Notes under the pieces: generated by a model | What the model saw: only the letters and a program-made list of their open reading frames with translations | The model's database searches: none | What the model was told of the DNA's origin: nothing | Translations under genes and position numbers: made by a program | NCBI GenBank assembly: GCA_012271135.1 | Contig: JAAXGZ010000045.1 | Span: forward strand, 1 to 64,000 | DNA: 64,000 nt | Origin: Caldilineales bacterium | Lineage (GTDB): Bacteria; Chloroflexota; Anaerolineae; Caldilineales; Caldilineaceae | Direction: 5' to 3' | Shown here: positions 45,858 to 54,644 of the stretch, in pieces | Layout of the letters: every line of letters begins with the position of its first letter | How positions within the stretch are numbered: position 1 is the stretch's first letter

Positions 45858-46136
45858 GCAAAAATCCAACCACGTTGGCAGTGACTATCGAATTCCGACC
45901 TGCGCCGAATGCAAGGAAGGGGGTCAAGCAGAGCGGCTCCCTAGCGCAACCATCGATTGTAGCACGCAGACAGGCCGTCGGATCGCAGTCCAATCCCAAT
46001 CTCCCCAAGCCGGGACGGAGGCCAGGAAGAAGGACGCATAGGCGGTTGCGGACCCGGTTGGTTTCGCTCAAGGATTTAGCGTGCCCCAACCGTGCTGCGG
46101 GCTGCCCGGAACGAAGGTTGGTTGGCGGTCTGACAC
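45858..46136. other. Intergenic gap, no gene supported
   Basis: The region between the divergent radical SAM gene and the tRNA-Glu promoter. No ORF with a plausible protein was seen. Confidence 0.5.
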
Positions 46137-46166
46137 TTGACAATCTGCCCGGACGGGGCCTAGAAT
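46137..46166 (+). promoter_or_regulatory. Sigma-70-type promoter for tRNA-Glu
   Basis: TTGACA (46137-46142) and TAGAAT (46161-46166) with an 18-base spacer, about 40 bases before the mature tRNA 5' end. Confidence 0.75.
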
Positions 46167-46207
46167 CCGGCCACATGCCTGAGCCAACAATTCCTACTCG
46201 GCTTTGG

Positions 46208-46283
46208 GGCGCATTCGTCTAATGGTTCAGGATACCGCCCTCTCAAGGCGGTGATACGGGTTCGAATCCCGTATGCGCTACCA
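46208..46283 (+). tRNA. tRNA-Glu (anticodon CTC)
   Basis: A 76-base cloverleaf. The acceptor stem GGCGCAT pairs with ATGCGCT (one G-U). The anticodon stem CCGCC/GGCGG encloses loop CTCTCAA with anticodon CTC. The T-arm is ACGGGTTCGAATCCCGT, and the CCA end is encoded. Confidence 0.96.
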
Positions 46284-46312
46284 CCGCCACCCCGTAATCA
46301 CGGGCCGTGGCC

Positions 46313-46354
46313 GAAAGCCCGGGTTCGCCTTCCCTCCAGGTGTCCCGGGCTTTC
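46313..46354 (+). terminator. Hairpin terminator after tRNA-Glu
   Basis: An 11-bp perfect stem (46313-46323 with 46344-46354), 20-base loop, and a T-rich tail, 30 bases after the tRNA. Confidence 0.7.
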
Positions 46355-46471
46355 TTCTTGCCAAGTCCTTGGTTCCCGTACAGAACAGCCATGGTGGCTC
46401 CGGCCCGCAGTCCGGCAACGGGGTGTCGCGGTGCCCGGGAAGGGTCGCAGCGGCTCCAGGAGATTTTCCAG

Positions 46472-47929
46472 ATGCGCATCGAAAACGGCGGACCCCACAT
46501 TGATCATGGCTGCCTGGTACTGTTCCCGTTCGACGACCACAGCCTCCCCTACCAGAACGGTGTGGAACTCAAGCTGCACGGACATACGGCGCCCTGCGGA
46601 ACCACTCCCAGAGTGTTGGAGCCAGGCGCCCCGGGCGATCCGGACTCGCTGCGCGCCATCTACTATGGCTCGGGCACCGGGTGGGGAACCAGTTGTGCAT
46701 GTGGTACCTGCAGGACCATGATCAAGGCTGGTTCAGCCGTGTGTGTCTGGCTACCAGCCAGGATGGACGCACTTGGCACAAACCGGACTTGGGGCTGGTG
46801 GAGTACAAGGGCAGCCGCCGCAACAACTTGGTGGACCTGCACCAGGGCAACGTGCATGTCCAGTCCTGCGTGGTGTTCCATGATCCCGACGACCCCGATC
46901 CGACCCGCCGCTTCAAGATGGTCTACCAGACCCGCATCTACAACTGGCGGTTTGCGGCGGCCTTCAGTGCGGACGGCATTTCCTGGAAGCCGCACCCGAA
47001 CAATCCCGTGGGCTACTGGCTGGAAATGGCCGGCGGCATGCGGTTCAACGACTGCTATTTCCTGACCGGACAGGGCGGCAACCATGCGCGTCGGCTGCGC
47101 AATCTGGTGACCTACACGTCCTACAACTTCGAGGACTGGAGTTCCGCCTCCGTGCTGGGCATGCAGCGGTCCGGCGGGGACCGGCTGTTCCACGAGTGGC
47201 AGGGCACGGCCGGCAAGCAGATTCACCTGGGTGCGGCGTTGTGGAACCGGAGCTAATGTGATGCTTGGCTTCTACGGCATGTGGAACGGCCATCCGTCCA
47301 ATGATCGGCGGCTGGTGGTCATGCACCTGGGATTGGCCGTGACGAACGACGGTCTCCACTACCGGGAGCCGATTCCCGATTATCCGATTGTGTCTGCGGC
47401 CGAGGACGGATGGGAAGTCCTGCCGGATACCCGCACCAGCGACAACTATCCGTCGCTGATTCAGGGGCAGAGCTTCGAGAACATCGGCGAGGAAACCCTG
47501 TTCTGGTACGCGCCGTGGCCGGAACAGGCCAGCGACGGCATCCGCGTCGCGAGCTGGCCGCGCGATCGGCTTGGCTCTTTCAAGCCCTACCTGGATCAAC
47601 GCATGGCGTCGCGGGGCGACTCGCACGTGATATCGGCGCCCATCGATCTCGAAGGCCGTCCCGCCCGTCTATCCCTCAATGTGGACGGCCCGGGCGAATA
47701 CTGGCAGGTGCGCTGTTCGGTGCTGGACGAGCGGATGTGCCCGTTGCCCGGCTTCGCTGCCGCCGACTGCCGGCCCGTCGCAGCCGGTTTGGCCAAACCG
47801 GTGACCTGGGCAGACGGCCTTGATGCGATCCCGTCCCCGGAGGGGCGGATCAGGCTGCGCGTCGACTTCGGCGGCATCCGGCCGGAAGATGCCAGCCTCT
47901 ACGCACTGTATCTTGATCCCGTGGGTTGA
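46472..47929 (+). pseudogene. Glycosyl hydrolase-like beta-propeller gene broken by two frameshifts
   Basis: The reading starts at ATG 46472 after an AGGAG ribosome site, runs to about 46675 (LRAIYYGSGTGW), shifts frame to give NQLCMWYLQDHDQGW through ALWNR near 47245, then shifts back to give NVMLGFYGMWNGHPSND to the stop at 47929. The joined product (about 485 residues) resembles GH32/GH43-like propeller proteins with repeated SxDGxxW elements (TSQDGRTWHKPD, SADGISWKPH). The two shifts cancel out. It could be a recent pseudogene or two single-base sequence errors. Confidence 0.7.
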
Positions 47930-48125
47930 GGGGCCCGACCCAATTGGCTGGCGATGGGGAGCCGACCGTGGTGATGATCACGAACCCTTGGCGTCCCGCG
48001 GGGTCTCAACGGCATCGTGGAACGGACGCCGACCATTACCAATGGGATCTTGTCCGGGGCCCAAACCCACCGGTTGATTCCGGACGACGGTTCGCTCCGA
48101 AGGGCCGCGTTGACAGTGGATTGGC

Positions 48126-48620
48126 CTACTCGAAGCTCGTTGTGCCGACCGCGCCCACGAACTCGGGAATGTCCTTGTGTCCAAGGACCTGTCGGATGGC
48201 ATGGGCCTCCCCGAGATGGAACCAATAGTGGTAAATCACCCGCAGCAGCGTGTGGCCGAGGACCTCGGGTACTTCCCTGTCCCCGTGGCGTAGCCGGACG
48301 TGCAAGTCCTCCTGAGCGAGTCGCTGCAGGTAGGAGTCCGCCTGGTCGGTGATTTGCTGCCACTGGGTCCACATGTCATTCCACGACGGAACCGATGCAT
48401 CGGCACCGGAATGGGCAACCTGGACATCCAGGTCCATGTCCACCCCTTGGCCCAGCAAAACGAACATTGTGTGTTCATGAAAGGCCATGTGCGCCACCAC
48501 GAAACTCAGGCTGTTGAACGGCGGAAGCACGCGTTCTCCTTCCTCGGCCGAAACCCCTTCCATCACACGCACAAATTCTCGACGGGTGAACTCGAGCTGC
48601 GTCACAAGCGGATGTGTCAC
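48126..48620 (-). CDS. DinB-family protein
   Basis: A 164-residue four-helix-bundle protein of the DinB/YfiT type. Candidate metal histidines lie in VAHMAFHEHTMF and in IYHYWFHLGEAHA near the C-terminus. The GTG at 48620 has a strong upstream GGGAG, which decides this start over the longer frame. Members include thiol-dependent transferases; the role here is unknown. Confidence 0.8.
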   Translation of the reverse strand: MTHPLVTQLEFTRREFVRVMEGVSAEEGERVLPPFNSLSFVVAHMAFHEHTMFVLLGQGVDMDLDVQVAHSGADASVPSWNDMWTQWQQITDQADSYLQRLAQEDLHVRLRHGDREVPEVLGHTLLRVIYHYWFHLGEAHAIRQVLGHKDIPEFVGAVGTTSFE

Positions 48621-48683
48621 AAAAATACTCCCTGACAGGTGAATTGCCCGCAGTCCGGCAACCAAAGGCCAACGACGCTGATT

Positions 48684-48714
48684 TTGACGCCATGGCCGCC
48701 GGCAAGTCTATAAT
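48684..48714 (+). promoter_or_regulatory. Candidate promoter for rplU-rpmA-rpmE
   Basis: TTGACG (48684-48689) and a perfect TATAAT (48709-48714). The spacer is 19 bases, longer than ideal. It lies about 50 bases before the rplU start. Confidence 0.55.
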
Positions 48715-48765
48715 GCAGGTTCGCGCCCAGCGCGCCAAGATGTCAGTCAGCGGTGAGGAATCTTC

Positions 48766-49086
48766 ATGTATGCCATTGTGCGTACAGGCGGCAAGCAGTA
48801 CCGGGTCAGGGAAGGCCAGACCTTCGAGGTGGAGCAGTTGGCCGGCGAAATCGGCGACAGCATTGAGTTGACGGATGTCCTCCTCCACTCGGACGGCACC
48901 AATGTGACCATTGGCACTCCGGTCGTACCGGGCTCTTCCGTTACCGCGCGCATCACCGGGCAGCACAAGGGTCGCAAGATCGAAGTGTTCAGGTACAAGC
49001 CCAAGAAACGCGTCCGGGTTCGGCGCGGCCACCGACAGCGGTACACCCGCCTGCAGGTGGAGGGAATTTCAGGTCCTGCCGCGTAA
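48766..49086 (+). CDS. rplU: 50S ribosomal protein L21
   Basis: A 106-residue protein starting [14 protein letters not shown], with the L21 core [15 protein letters not shown] and the C-terminal [14 protein letters not shown] followed by [17 protein letters not shown] site precedes the ATG. First gene of the L21-L27-L31 group. Confidence 0.96.
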   Translation: MYAIVRTGGKQYRVREGQTFEVEQLAGEIGDSIELTDVLLHSDGTNVTIGTPVVPGSSVTARITGQHKGRKIEVFRYKPKKRVRVRRGHRQRYTRLQVEGISGPAA

Positions 49087-49161
49087 ACGGGGAATTCGCA
49101 GCCCCGTCTGGTTTTGCCCCGGGATTGCACGCAGAAGGTCGGAACAGGAGGCGATTCAGCC

Positions 49162-49434
49162 ATGGCCCATAAGAAAGGGGGCGGTTCGAGCCGCAACAAT
49201 CGAGACTCGAATGCGCAGCGACTGGGTGTCAAGCGCTATGGCGGCGAAGCGGTGCAGGCCGGTTCAATTCTGGTGCGCCAGCGAGGAACCCGCATTCATC
49301 CGGGCCTCAACGTCGGCCGCGGCAAGGACGACACGCTCTTCGCCCTCAAGGACGGTGTTGTGTCCTATGGCTGGGCTCGCAAGAACCGCAAGAACGTCAG
49401 TGTCCTGGCGGTGGAGGATCCCCAGCAGCTATGA
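49162..49434 (+). CDS. rpmA: 50S ribosomal protein L27
   Basis: A 90-residue protein starting [16 protein letters not shown], then [12 protein letters not shown] and [15 protein letters not shown]. The start directly at MAHKKGGGS means no Firmicutes-type cleavable N-terminal extension. An AGGAGG site precedes the ATG. The stop overlaps the L31 start. Confidence 0.96.
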   Translation: MAHKKGGGSSRNNRDSNAQRLGVKRYGGEAVQAGSILVRQRGTRIHPGLNVGRGKDDTLFALKDGVVSYGWARKNRKNVSVLAVEDPQQL

Positions 49435-49769
49435 AGAAAGGCATTCACCCGGAGTTTTTTCCGGAAGCCACTGTCACGTGCTCCTGCGGCGCCACTTGGG
49501 TGACAGGCAGTACCAGACCCGAAATACGTACGGACGTGTGCAGCACGTGCCACCCGTTCTACACCGGTGAGCAGCGGATCATCGACACGGCCGGCCAGGT
49601 TGAACGGTTCATGAAGCGCCTGCAGATCAAGCAGGACATGGACCAGTCCAGGCAGGCGATCGTGTCCGCCCGCGAAGCCGAGGAGCAGGCTGTCCGCCGG
49701 GCGCGGGCACGCGGTGACGATGTGGAGGCAGCCCGCGAGGCGGCGCGCCAGGAAGTTCAGGCTGAGTAG
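49431..49769 (+). CDS. rpmE: 50S ribosomal protein L31 with C-terminal extension
   Basis: A 112-residue protein. The first 67 or so residues are L31 (KKGIHPEF, zinc ligands in TCSCGATW and [21 protein letters not shown]). About 45 charged, Ala/Arg/Glu-rich residues follow, probably a helix, extending past the usual 66-75 residue length. The ATG overlaps rpmA (ATGA). Confidence 0.93.
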   Translation: MKKGIHPEFFPEATVTCSCGATWVTGSTRPEIRTDVCSTCHPFYTGEQRIIDTAGQVERFMKRLQIKQDMDQSRQAIVSAREAEEQAVRRARARGDDVEAAREAARQEVQAE

Positions 49770-49964
49770 GCGTCAGGTGCCTGCCTGCGGGTGGGGTACC
49801 GTCACGCAGCGGTGCCGCCGACGCTGAGGTATTGCAGCCTGGAACAGCCAACCGGGATACTTGGGTACGGTGCAGGGCGATTGCATCTAAATGGGGGGCG
49901 ACGGGCCGAATGGACACCGGCCTACAATGGGTAGGTTCCGGATCCAGCCTGTGGAGAGCCCCTC

Positions 49965-50610
49965 ATGGACGGCCCGATTCCCTTGTCCCTAGTCGAGACC
50001 TTGGACACCCCGGGGATCCGCGGGTCGATCGCACCAAGCTGCACAATCTCTGACGGACATTTTGGTGCTGTCGGTGTTGGCGGTCATCTGCAGCGCCGAC
50101 GGTTTCGTAGCCATCGCCCTCTTTGGCCAGCTCAACGAGACTTGGTTGCGCACCTTCTTGGAACTGCCCCACGGCATTCCCTCGCATGACACGCGGGGCC
50201 GGGTCTTCGCGCGGCTGGATGCGGCCCGCTTCGAGGAGGGCTTTCAGGACTGGGTGCAGGCGGCCTTTGCCCTGACCGATGGTCAGGTCGTACCCATCGA
50301 CGGCAAGAGCGTGCGCGGCTCCCACGACCGGGGCCTGGAACCCCTGCATCTGGTCAGTGCCTGGGCCCAGGCCAACCGCCTGGTGCTGGCCCAGACCGCC
50401 GTGGACGACCAGTCCAATGAAATCACGGTCATCCCGGAGTTGCTGCTCATGCTGTGCCTGGAGGGCTGTATCGTCACCCTCGACGCCATGGGCTGCCAGA
50501 AGGCGATTGCGCGCCGGATCCGGGAACAGAAAGCCGACTACGTGCTGCGCGTGCGGGCCCACCACCAGGGCCTCCACGACTGCATGGAAGACACGTTCCG
50601 TCGCGCATGA
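49965..50610 (+). pseudogene. ISAs1-family transposase, frameshifted and truncated
   Basis: The start MDGPIPLSLVETLDTP is in one frame, DPRVDRTKLHNL in a second, and the main body from DILVLSVLAVICSADGF in a third. The body carries LPHGIPSHDTRGRVFARLD, VVPIDGKSVRGSHD, and CIVTLDAMGCQK, hallmarks of the ISAs1 DDE transposase. It stops at 50610, about 150 residues short of a full enzyme. Confidence 0.85.
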
Positions 50611-50840
50611 ACATCGGCTTTGGCGAACCCTATGCGTACGTTGGCGGCGTGGCGTTCGACGTGTGCGTCGACGAGGATGTGATCGGAACGGCCACCAATG
50701 CGGGCACGCCCAAGCGCACGTTCCGGTTGGATGTCGCCGACGAATGGGCAATCGACGAATACCTGCTGGAGGACACATTCGATTTCAAGGCCGCGGACGC
50801 CCCGCTGTGGCGGGATCAACCACCACCCCGCGGCTGGTAG
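50607..50840 (+). other. Unassigned ORF fragment between transposase remnants
   Basis: A 77-residue open frame starting MNIGFGEPYAYVGG and ending WRDQPPPRGW, joined to the truncated ISAs1 end (ATGA overlap at 50607). The composition looks like real protein, acidic and aromatic-rich, but no family is recognised. It may be the tail of a host gene captured between elements. Confidence 0.35.
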
Positions 50841-50888
50841 GGGGAGTCCCTGTCAAGGGACGGGGCCGGGGGCCACACGGGCAAGGCC

Positions 50889-51083
50889 ATGCAGGCCGTG
50901 GATGCACCCCAGGTGGTGCAGCCGGCCTACGCCCCCGAGCTGAACCCGGTCGAACGCTTCTTCCGGGAGTTGCGCCGGGCGGTCGAGGGCCGCGTCTACC
51001 CGGACCGGGTGCGGCAACTGTGCGGCTGGACCTGGATCCGGGAGGCTCTGACGGCCCTGCCCATAGCCGATGAAGTATTCTAA
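50889..51083 (+). pseudogene. IS630-family transposase C-terminal fragment
   Basis: A 64-residue piece with QPAYAPELNPVERFFRELRR, the DDE_3 motif that carries the last catalytic Glu. The two Asp-containing parts are missing. Confidence 0.75.
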
Positions 51084-51681
51084 TCACAATGGATTGGTAT
51101 AAGGGACGTCGCCGCCTCCACTCAGAACTGGTGCAGTCGTGTCCGGTTCGGCAACACTCCGGCCTTTTTGCCGAACCCCTCGAGTCCGTAGTACGGGCAC
51201 GCGTTGGTTGCGTCGAGGCAGGGGTAGTGGGTAGTAGCCGTTCGCTGTAATCCGTCAATTACCACACACGCTTCTTTCGGGCGAGCCAACGGTGTCGTGC
51301 GAGGGCTCCTGTTTGGCAATGCCAGGAAGGTGCGCAACCTAGCCTCGTTGAGTCGCCAAAGAGGGCGATGACCATGAAACGATCCGCACCGCAGAGGACC
51401 GCCGGCGCTGCCAGCATCAGGATGTCTCGTCAGGTTGTGTAGTTTGGTCCGATCGATACGCGGATCCTTGGTTATTCCAGGATCTCAATCAGCGGCGAAG
51501 GCATCACGGCGTCCATGAGGTGATTTTCCCAAGGCCGGTTTCGAAACCGGCTCTTGCAGACATGCCTCAACCTATCCGGTCAGCCCACCATTTGAATGCA
51601 ATTGCCCTGACCCCTGATTGATGTCGGGTTCGATTGTCACCTATGTTCAAATTGAGTGCGTGATGGTTTAAGGAATCTGCT
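51084..51681. other. Intergenic gap after transposase remnants
   Basis: Nearly 600 bases with no supported gene. It holds an 18-bp perfect palindrome at 51534-51551, which may be a terminator or operator. The sequence looks less codon-structured than the surroundings, consistent with decayed DNA. Confidence 0.5.
51534..51551. repeat. 18-bp perfect palindrome
   Basis: GCCGGTTTC followed by its exact reverse complement, with no loop bases. It lies 130 bases upstream of tdk. Confidence 0.5.
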
Positions 51682-52272
51682 ATGCCAAGGCGCAAGGGTG
51701 ACATCGAAGTCATTTGCGGCTCCATGTTCAGCGGCAAGACGGAGGAACTGCTGCGGCGCCTGCGCCTGGCCCGTGTAGCCGGGCAGCGCACCCAGTTGTT
51801 CAAGCCCGTGATTGACGATCGCTACAGTTCGGACAGCGTGGTCACGCATGACGGCACCCCCAGTCAAGGTGCGACCAATGCCGACGATGCCTTGGACTTG
51901 CTGGCCAAGGTGGAACCCGGCTCCAACGTCGTGGGTGTCGATGAAGCCCATTTCTTTGACGATCGCCTGGTCGACGTGTGTATCTATCTGGCGCACAGGG
52001 GCAAGCGCGTGGTGGCCGCCGGCCTTGACCAGGACTACCGAGGCAACCCGTTCCACCCCATGCCGCGCCTGATGGCGGTAGCCGCCGACGTCGCCAAGAT
52101 GCACGCGATCTGCATCCTGTGCAAACGTCGGGCTTCGCGTACCCAGCGCCTGATCAACGGGCAGCCGGCCCGAATCGACTCGCCGCTGATCCTGATTGGA
52201 GGCAAGGAATCCTACGAGGCCCGGTGTTCAAACTGTCACAGTGTTCCCGGTAAGATCATCAGGCGGCCCTAG
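51682..52272 (+). CDS. tdk: Thymidine kinase
   Basis: A 196-residue type II thymidine kinase. The P-loop is GSMFSGKTEELLRRL, the Walker B-like DEAHFFDD lies near residue 93, and the lasso zinc site uses CILCKRR and CSNCH. It phosphorylates thymidine in salvage. An AAGGAA ribosome site precedes the ATG. Confidence 0.94.
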   Translation: MPRRKGDIEVICGSMFSGKTEELLRRLRLARVAGQRTQLFKPVIDDRYSSDSVVTHDGTPSQGATNADDALDLLAKVEPGSNVVGVDEAHFFDDRLVDVCIYLAHRGKRVVAAGLDQDYRGNPFHPMPRLMAVAADVAKMHAICILCKRRASRTQRLINGQPARIDSPLILIGGKESYEARCSNCHSVPGKIIRRP

Positions 52273-52283
52273 AACCCCATCGG

Positions 52284-52826
52284 TCAGTCATCTCTTTGTC
52301 CCGCTGGTTTGCCCAGCAGCTCCAATGGTCCGGTTTCGGGACCTGTCCATACATACCGACGACTTGCCGCCTCGAGTGTGACGGTCAGGCGGGAGCGGTC
52401 CGTAGCCGGGTTGTGTTCGGTTTGCGCGCCAACCAGCTTTACATCCGAGAACCGCAGGCCCATCATGGTTGCCAGGTTCAGCATGGCGGATGCCACGACG
52501 GGCAAATCCTCGTTGAACTCCGCCGCGGCGGGGATCCCCTGCAGCTTGGCAGTCGGCCCGGGGCCGGTGTGCACCGTAAGGGTCCGGTCGCCAGCCTGCA
52601 TCTGCATGATGCAGCCGGGGGTCAATGCCTGGACATATGAGACGCCCGGCTCGGGGATGCCAAGGCTGGAGTCCGGCCACAGCTTGTGTTCCACCTTGAC
52701 GATGGTCACGCTGGCGAGTTCGATGTCCAGTTCTTCGGTGACATGAACCAGAGCTGCCAACACCTGTTGTCCAACCTCTGTCAGGTCCACTGACTGGGAA
52801 GCGGATTCCGGATCTGAAACGTTCAT
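52284..52826 (-). CDS. Hypothetical protein divergent from beta-RFAP synthase
   Basis: A 180-residue soluble protein, acidic at its N-terminus. The middle contains VSYVQALTPGCIMQMQAGDR and AEFNEDLPVVASAMLNLATMMGL. No catalytic motif or family is recognised. It is convergent with tdk and divergent from the beta-RFAP synthase gene, with 142 bases between starts, so it may be co-regulated with that operon. The ATG at 52826 is chosen because the upstream frame is low-complexity. Confidence 0.6.
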   Translation of the reverse strand: MNVSDPESASQSVDLTEVGQQVLAALVHVTEELDIELASVTIVKVEHKLWPDSSLGIPEPGVSYVQALTPGCIMQMQAGDRTLTVHTGPGPTAKLQGIPAAAEFNEDLPVVASAMLNLATMMGLRFSDVKLVGAQTEHNPATDRSRLTVTLEAASRRYVWTGPETGPLELLGKPAGQRDD

Positions 52827-52924
52827 CACGGGTTGGCATATAGGTGGCTGTCGGTGGCCCGGTTTCCGCCCGCGACCTGTTGTCGGCTGTCCTTGTGGCA
52901 CAGGGCGAAGCAGGACTGCGAAAG

Positions 52925-52930
52925 TATAAT
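52925..52930 (+). promoter_or_regulatory. Candidate -10 box TATAAT
   Basis: A perfect TATAAT 38 bases before the beta-RFAP synthase ATG. No good -35 hexamer is seen, so activation may need a regulator. Confidence 0.4.
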
Positions 52931-52968
52931 GGGCGTCCCCATCCCCTGATTCCTGGCTTTCCGCGAGT

Positions 52969-53961
52969 ATGTCGGACACCCGCGCATTGACCTGCCGCCT
53001 GCCGGCTCGCCTTCACTTCGGTTTGCTGGACATGAACGGATCGCATGGTCGCGTGGACGGTGGTATTGGATTGGCCATCCAGGAGCCGGCTTCCGTCATC
53101 AAAGTCGTGCGGTCGGACGATCTGGACGTGTGTCCCGGCAACCTGGACGACCGACTCAGGGAGCGGATGGAGGCCGGTTTGGCTGTAGTGCGGAAGGACT
53201 TCGGGCTTCCGGGAGCCAAGGTTGAAGTGCTCGCACGGCCGGGTGCCCACTCGGGTTTCGGCAGTTCGACGCAGCTGCTGGTGGGTGCCGCCCGGGCTCT
53301 CTGCCTGTTGGCAGGACACGCCGTGTCCGCCGCGGATCTGGCCCTTCGCATGGGGCGGGGCGGCACGTCCGGCATTGGCACTGCAGTCATGGACGGCGGC
53401 GGTTTCGTGTTGGACGGCGGGCATCGATTTAGGCGCGGTCCGCGGTCCAAGCAGGAGTTTGAACCCTCCGGCGCCGCGGCGGCCCCGCCGCCTCCGGTGC
53501 TGATGCAGGAGCCGTTTCCCGAAACCTGGGAGATTCTCATTGCCCAGCCGCCTGGACTTGACATAAGCGGCAAGGAGGAACTGGCATTGTTCCATCAGGT
53601 GTGCCCCGTGCCCGACCATGAAGTGGACGCGATGTGCCGCCTGCTTCTGACTCGGATCACCCCTGCCGTGTTGGAGGAGGACCTGGACGAGTTCTGTGCC
53701 GGTCTCGAGGCCTATCAACGGCTGGGGTTCAAGGTGGCGGAAGTTCGGACGCAGCTGCCTGTCGTCCAGGAATGCATGGACCGGCTGCGTGATTTGGATG
53801 CCCGGGGGGTTGGCATGAGCAGTTGGGGGCCTGTAGTGTTCAGTTTTGGCCGGGATCTGGCACCACTCAAGAACGAGTTGGATCCTTGGCTGACCGCCCG
53901 GGGAGGAAAGCCGGCCTTCATAACAGAGGCGGACAATCATGGTTGCCGGGTACTTCTGTGA
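52969..53961 (+). CDS. Beta-ribofuranosylaminobenzene 5'-phosphate synthase
   Basis: A 330-residue GHMP-superfamily protein of the beta-RFAP synthase type. PARLHFGLLDMNG (about 12-24), GAHSGFGSSTQLLVG, and GRGGTSGIGTAVMDGGGF are diagnostic. It condenses p-aminobenzoate with PRPP, releasing CO2 and PPi, to give a C-riboside; this is the committed step of tetrahydromethanopterin-type cofactor synthesis. Its stop overlaps the next gene as GTGA. No other methanopterin gene is recognised in the window. Confidence 0.9.
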   Translation: MSDTRALTCRLPARLHFGLLDMNGSHGRVDGGIGLAIQEPASVIKVVRSDDLDVCPGNLDDRLRERMEAGLAVVRKDFGLPGAKVEVLARPGAHSGFGSSTQLLVGAARALCLLAGHAVSAADLALRMGRGGTSGIGTAVMDGGGFVLDGGHRFRRGPRSKQEFEPSGAAAAPPPPVLMQEPFPETWEILIAQPPGLDISGKEELALFHQVCPVPDHEVDAMCRLLLTRITPAVLEEDLDEFCAGLEAYQRLGFKVAEVRTQLPVVQECMDRLRDLDARGVGMSSWGPVVFSFGRDLAPLKNELDPWLTARGGKPAFITEADNHGCRVLL

Positions 53962-54644
53962 CCGGGCAACCCCTTGAACTCAAGGTCTGCGGCACGACCA
54001 GCCCCGCGGACGCCGCCATGCTGAACGGCACTGCCGTCCGGTGGTGCGGCATCGTGGTGGAAGCCGATTTTTCACCGCGCTCGCTGAGTGTCGAACGGGC
54101 CGCCGCCGTCCGCATGGCAACGGATCGGGATGTCGTGGCGCTCCTCTGCGAACCGTCGCCCAGTCTTGTGGCAGCGGTTGTCGAGCATGTGCGGCCGTTT
54201 GCCATTCAGCTGCAATGTGCCGAATCGCCAGCGGAGATTGCCCGGGTGAGGACAGCTGTCGATTGCGAAGTCTGGAAGGCGGTGCACGTACCCGCCGTGG
54301 CGTCCCAGGCGTCACCCGCGGCCTATGTGCGGGCCGGAGTGGACAGGCTGGTGCTTGATTCCCAGGTGGCAGGGGAGGCCGGGGTGCGATTTGGCGGGAC
54401 CGGCCGCGTCGGGGACTGGGTTCGCATGGCCGACTGGATGGCTGGGATTCGGGAAGTCCCCGTAATGCTTGCCGGCGGCATCCATGCCGGAAACCTGCAT
54501 GAAGCTGTCCGTCAAACCGGACCGGCCGGCATCGATCTGTGCAGTGGGGTTGAGCGACAGGTGGGCCGCCGCGATCCGAAGCGTCTGGCCGAACTTCTGG
54601 CGGCCTGGAGTGCCTTGGAACCCAACGGGGAAGCGGTGCGATGA
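53958..54644 (+). CDS. TrpF-like (phosphoribosylanthranilate isomerase-type) protein
   Basis: A 228-residue TIM barrel resembling TrpF. The catalytic base Cys11 (LKVCGTT), Arg41 in SPR, general acid Asp134 (LVLDSQ), GGTG (146-149), LAGGIHAGN and SGVE are all kept. The hallmark VQLHG segment instead reads IQLQC (83-87). No other trp gene is near. It is translationally coupled to beta-RFAP synthase upstream (GTGA) and a polyol-type dehydrogenase downstream (ATGA). A role in opening the ribofuranosyl ring of beta-RFAP by an Amadori-like isomerisation is inferred. Confidence 0.8.
   Translation: MTGQPLELKVCGTTSPADAAMLNGTAVRWCGIVVEADFSPRSLSVERAAAVRMATDRDVVALLCEPSPSLVAAVVEHVRPFAIQLQCAESPAEIARVRTAVDCEVWKAVHVPAVASQASPAAYVRAGVDRLVLDSQVAGEAGVRFGGTGRVGDWVRMADWMAGIREVPVMLAGGIHAGNLHEAVRQTGPAGIDLCSGVERQVGRRDPKRLAELLAAWSALEPNGEAVR

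Larger units (their letters stand above)
49965..51083 (+). mobile_element. Decayed insertion sequence region (ISAs1 and IS630 remnants)
   Basis: Three adjacent fragments: an ISAs1-type transposase broken by frameshifts and truncated at its C-terminus, an unassigned 77-codon piece, and the C-terminal end of an IS630-type transposase. No intact terminal inverted repeats or target duplications were found by eye. Confidence 0.75.

Noticed and set aside
43671-45884. 737-codon plus-strand open frame
   Set aside because: Antisense to the B12/radical SAM gene, whose cluster motif is explicit.
53958-54644. Ordinary trpF of a tryptophan operon
   Set aside because: No other trp genes nearby, QLHG is changed, and it is coupled to beta-RFAP synthase; kept as a TrpF-like paralog without the symbol.
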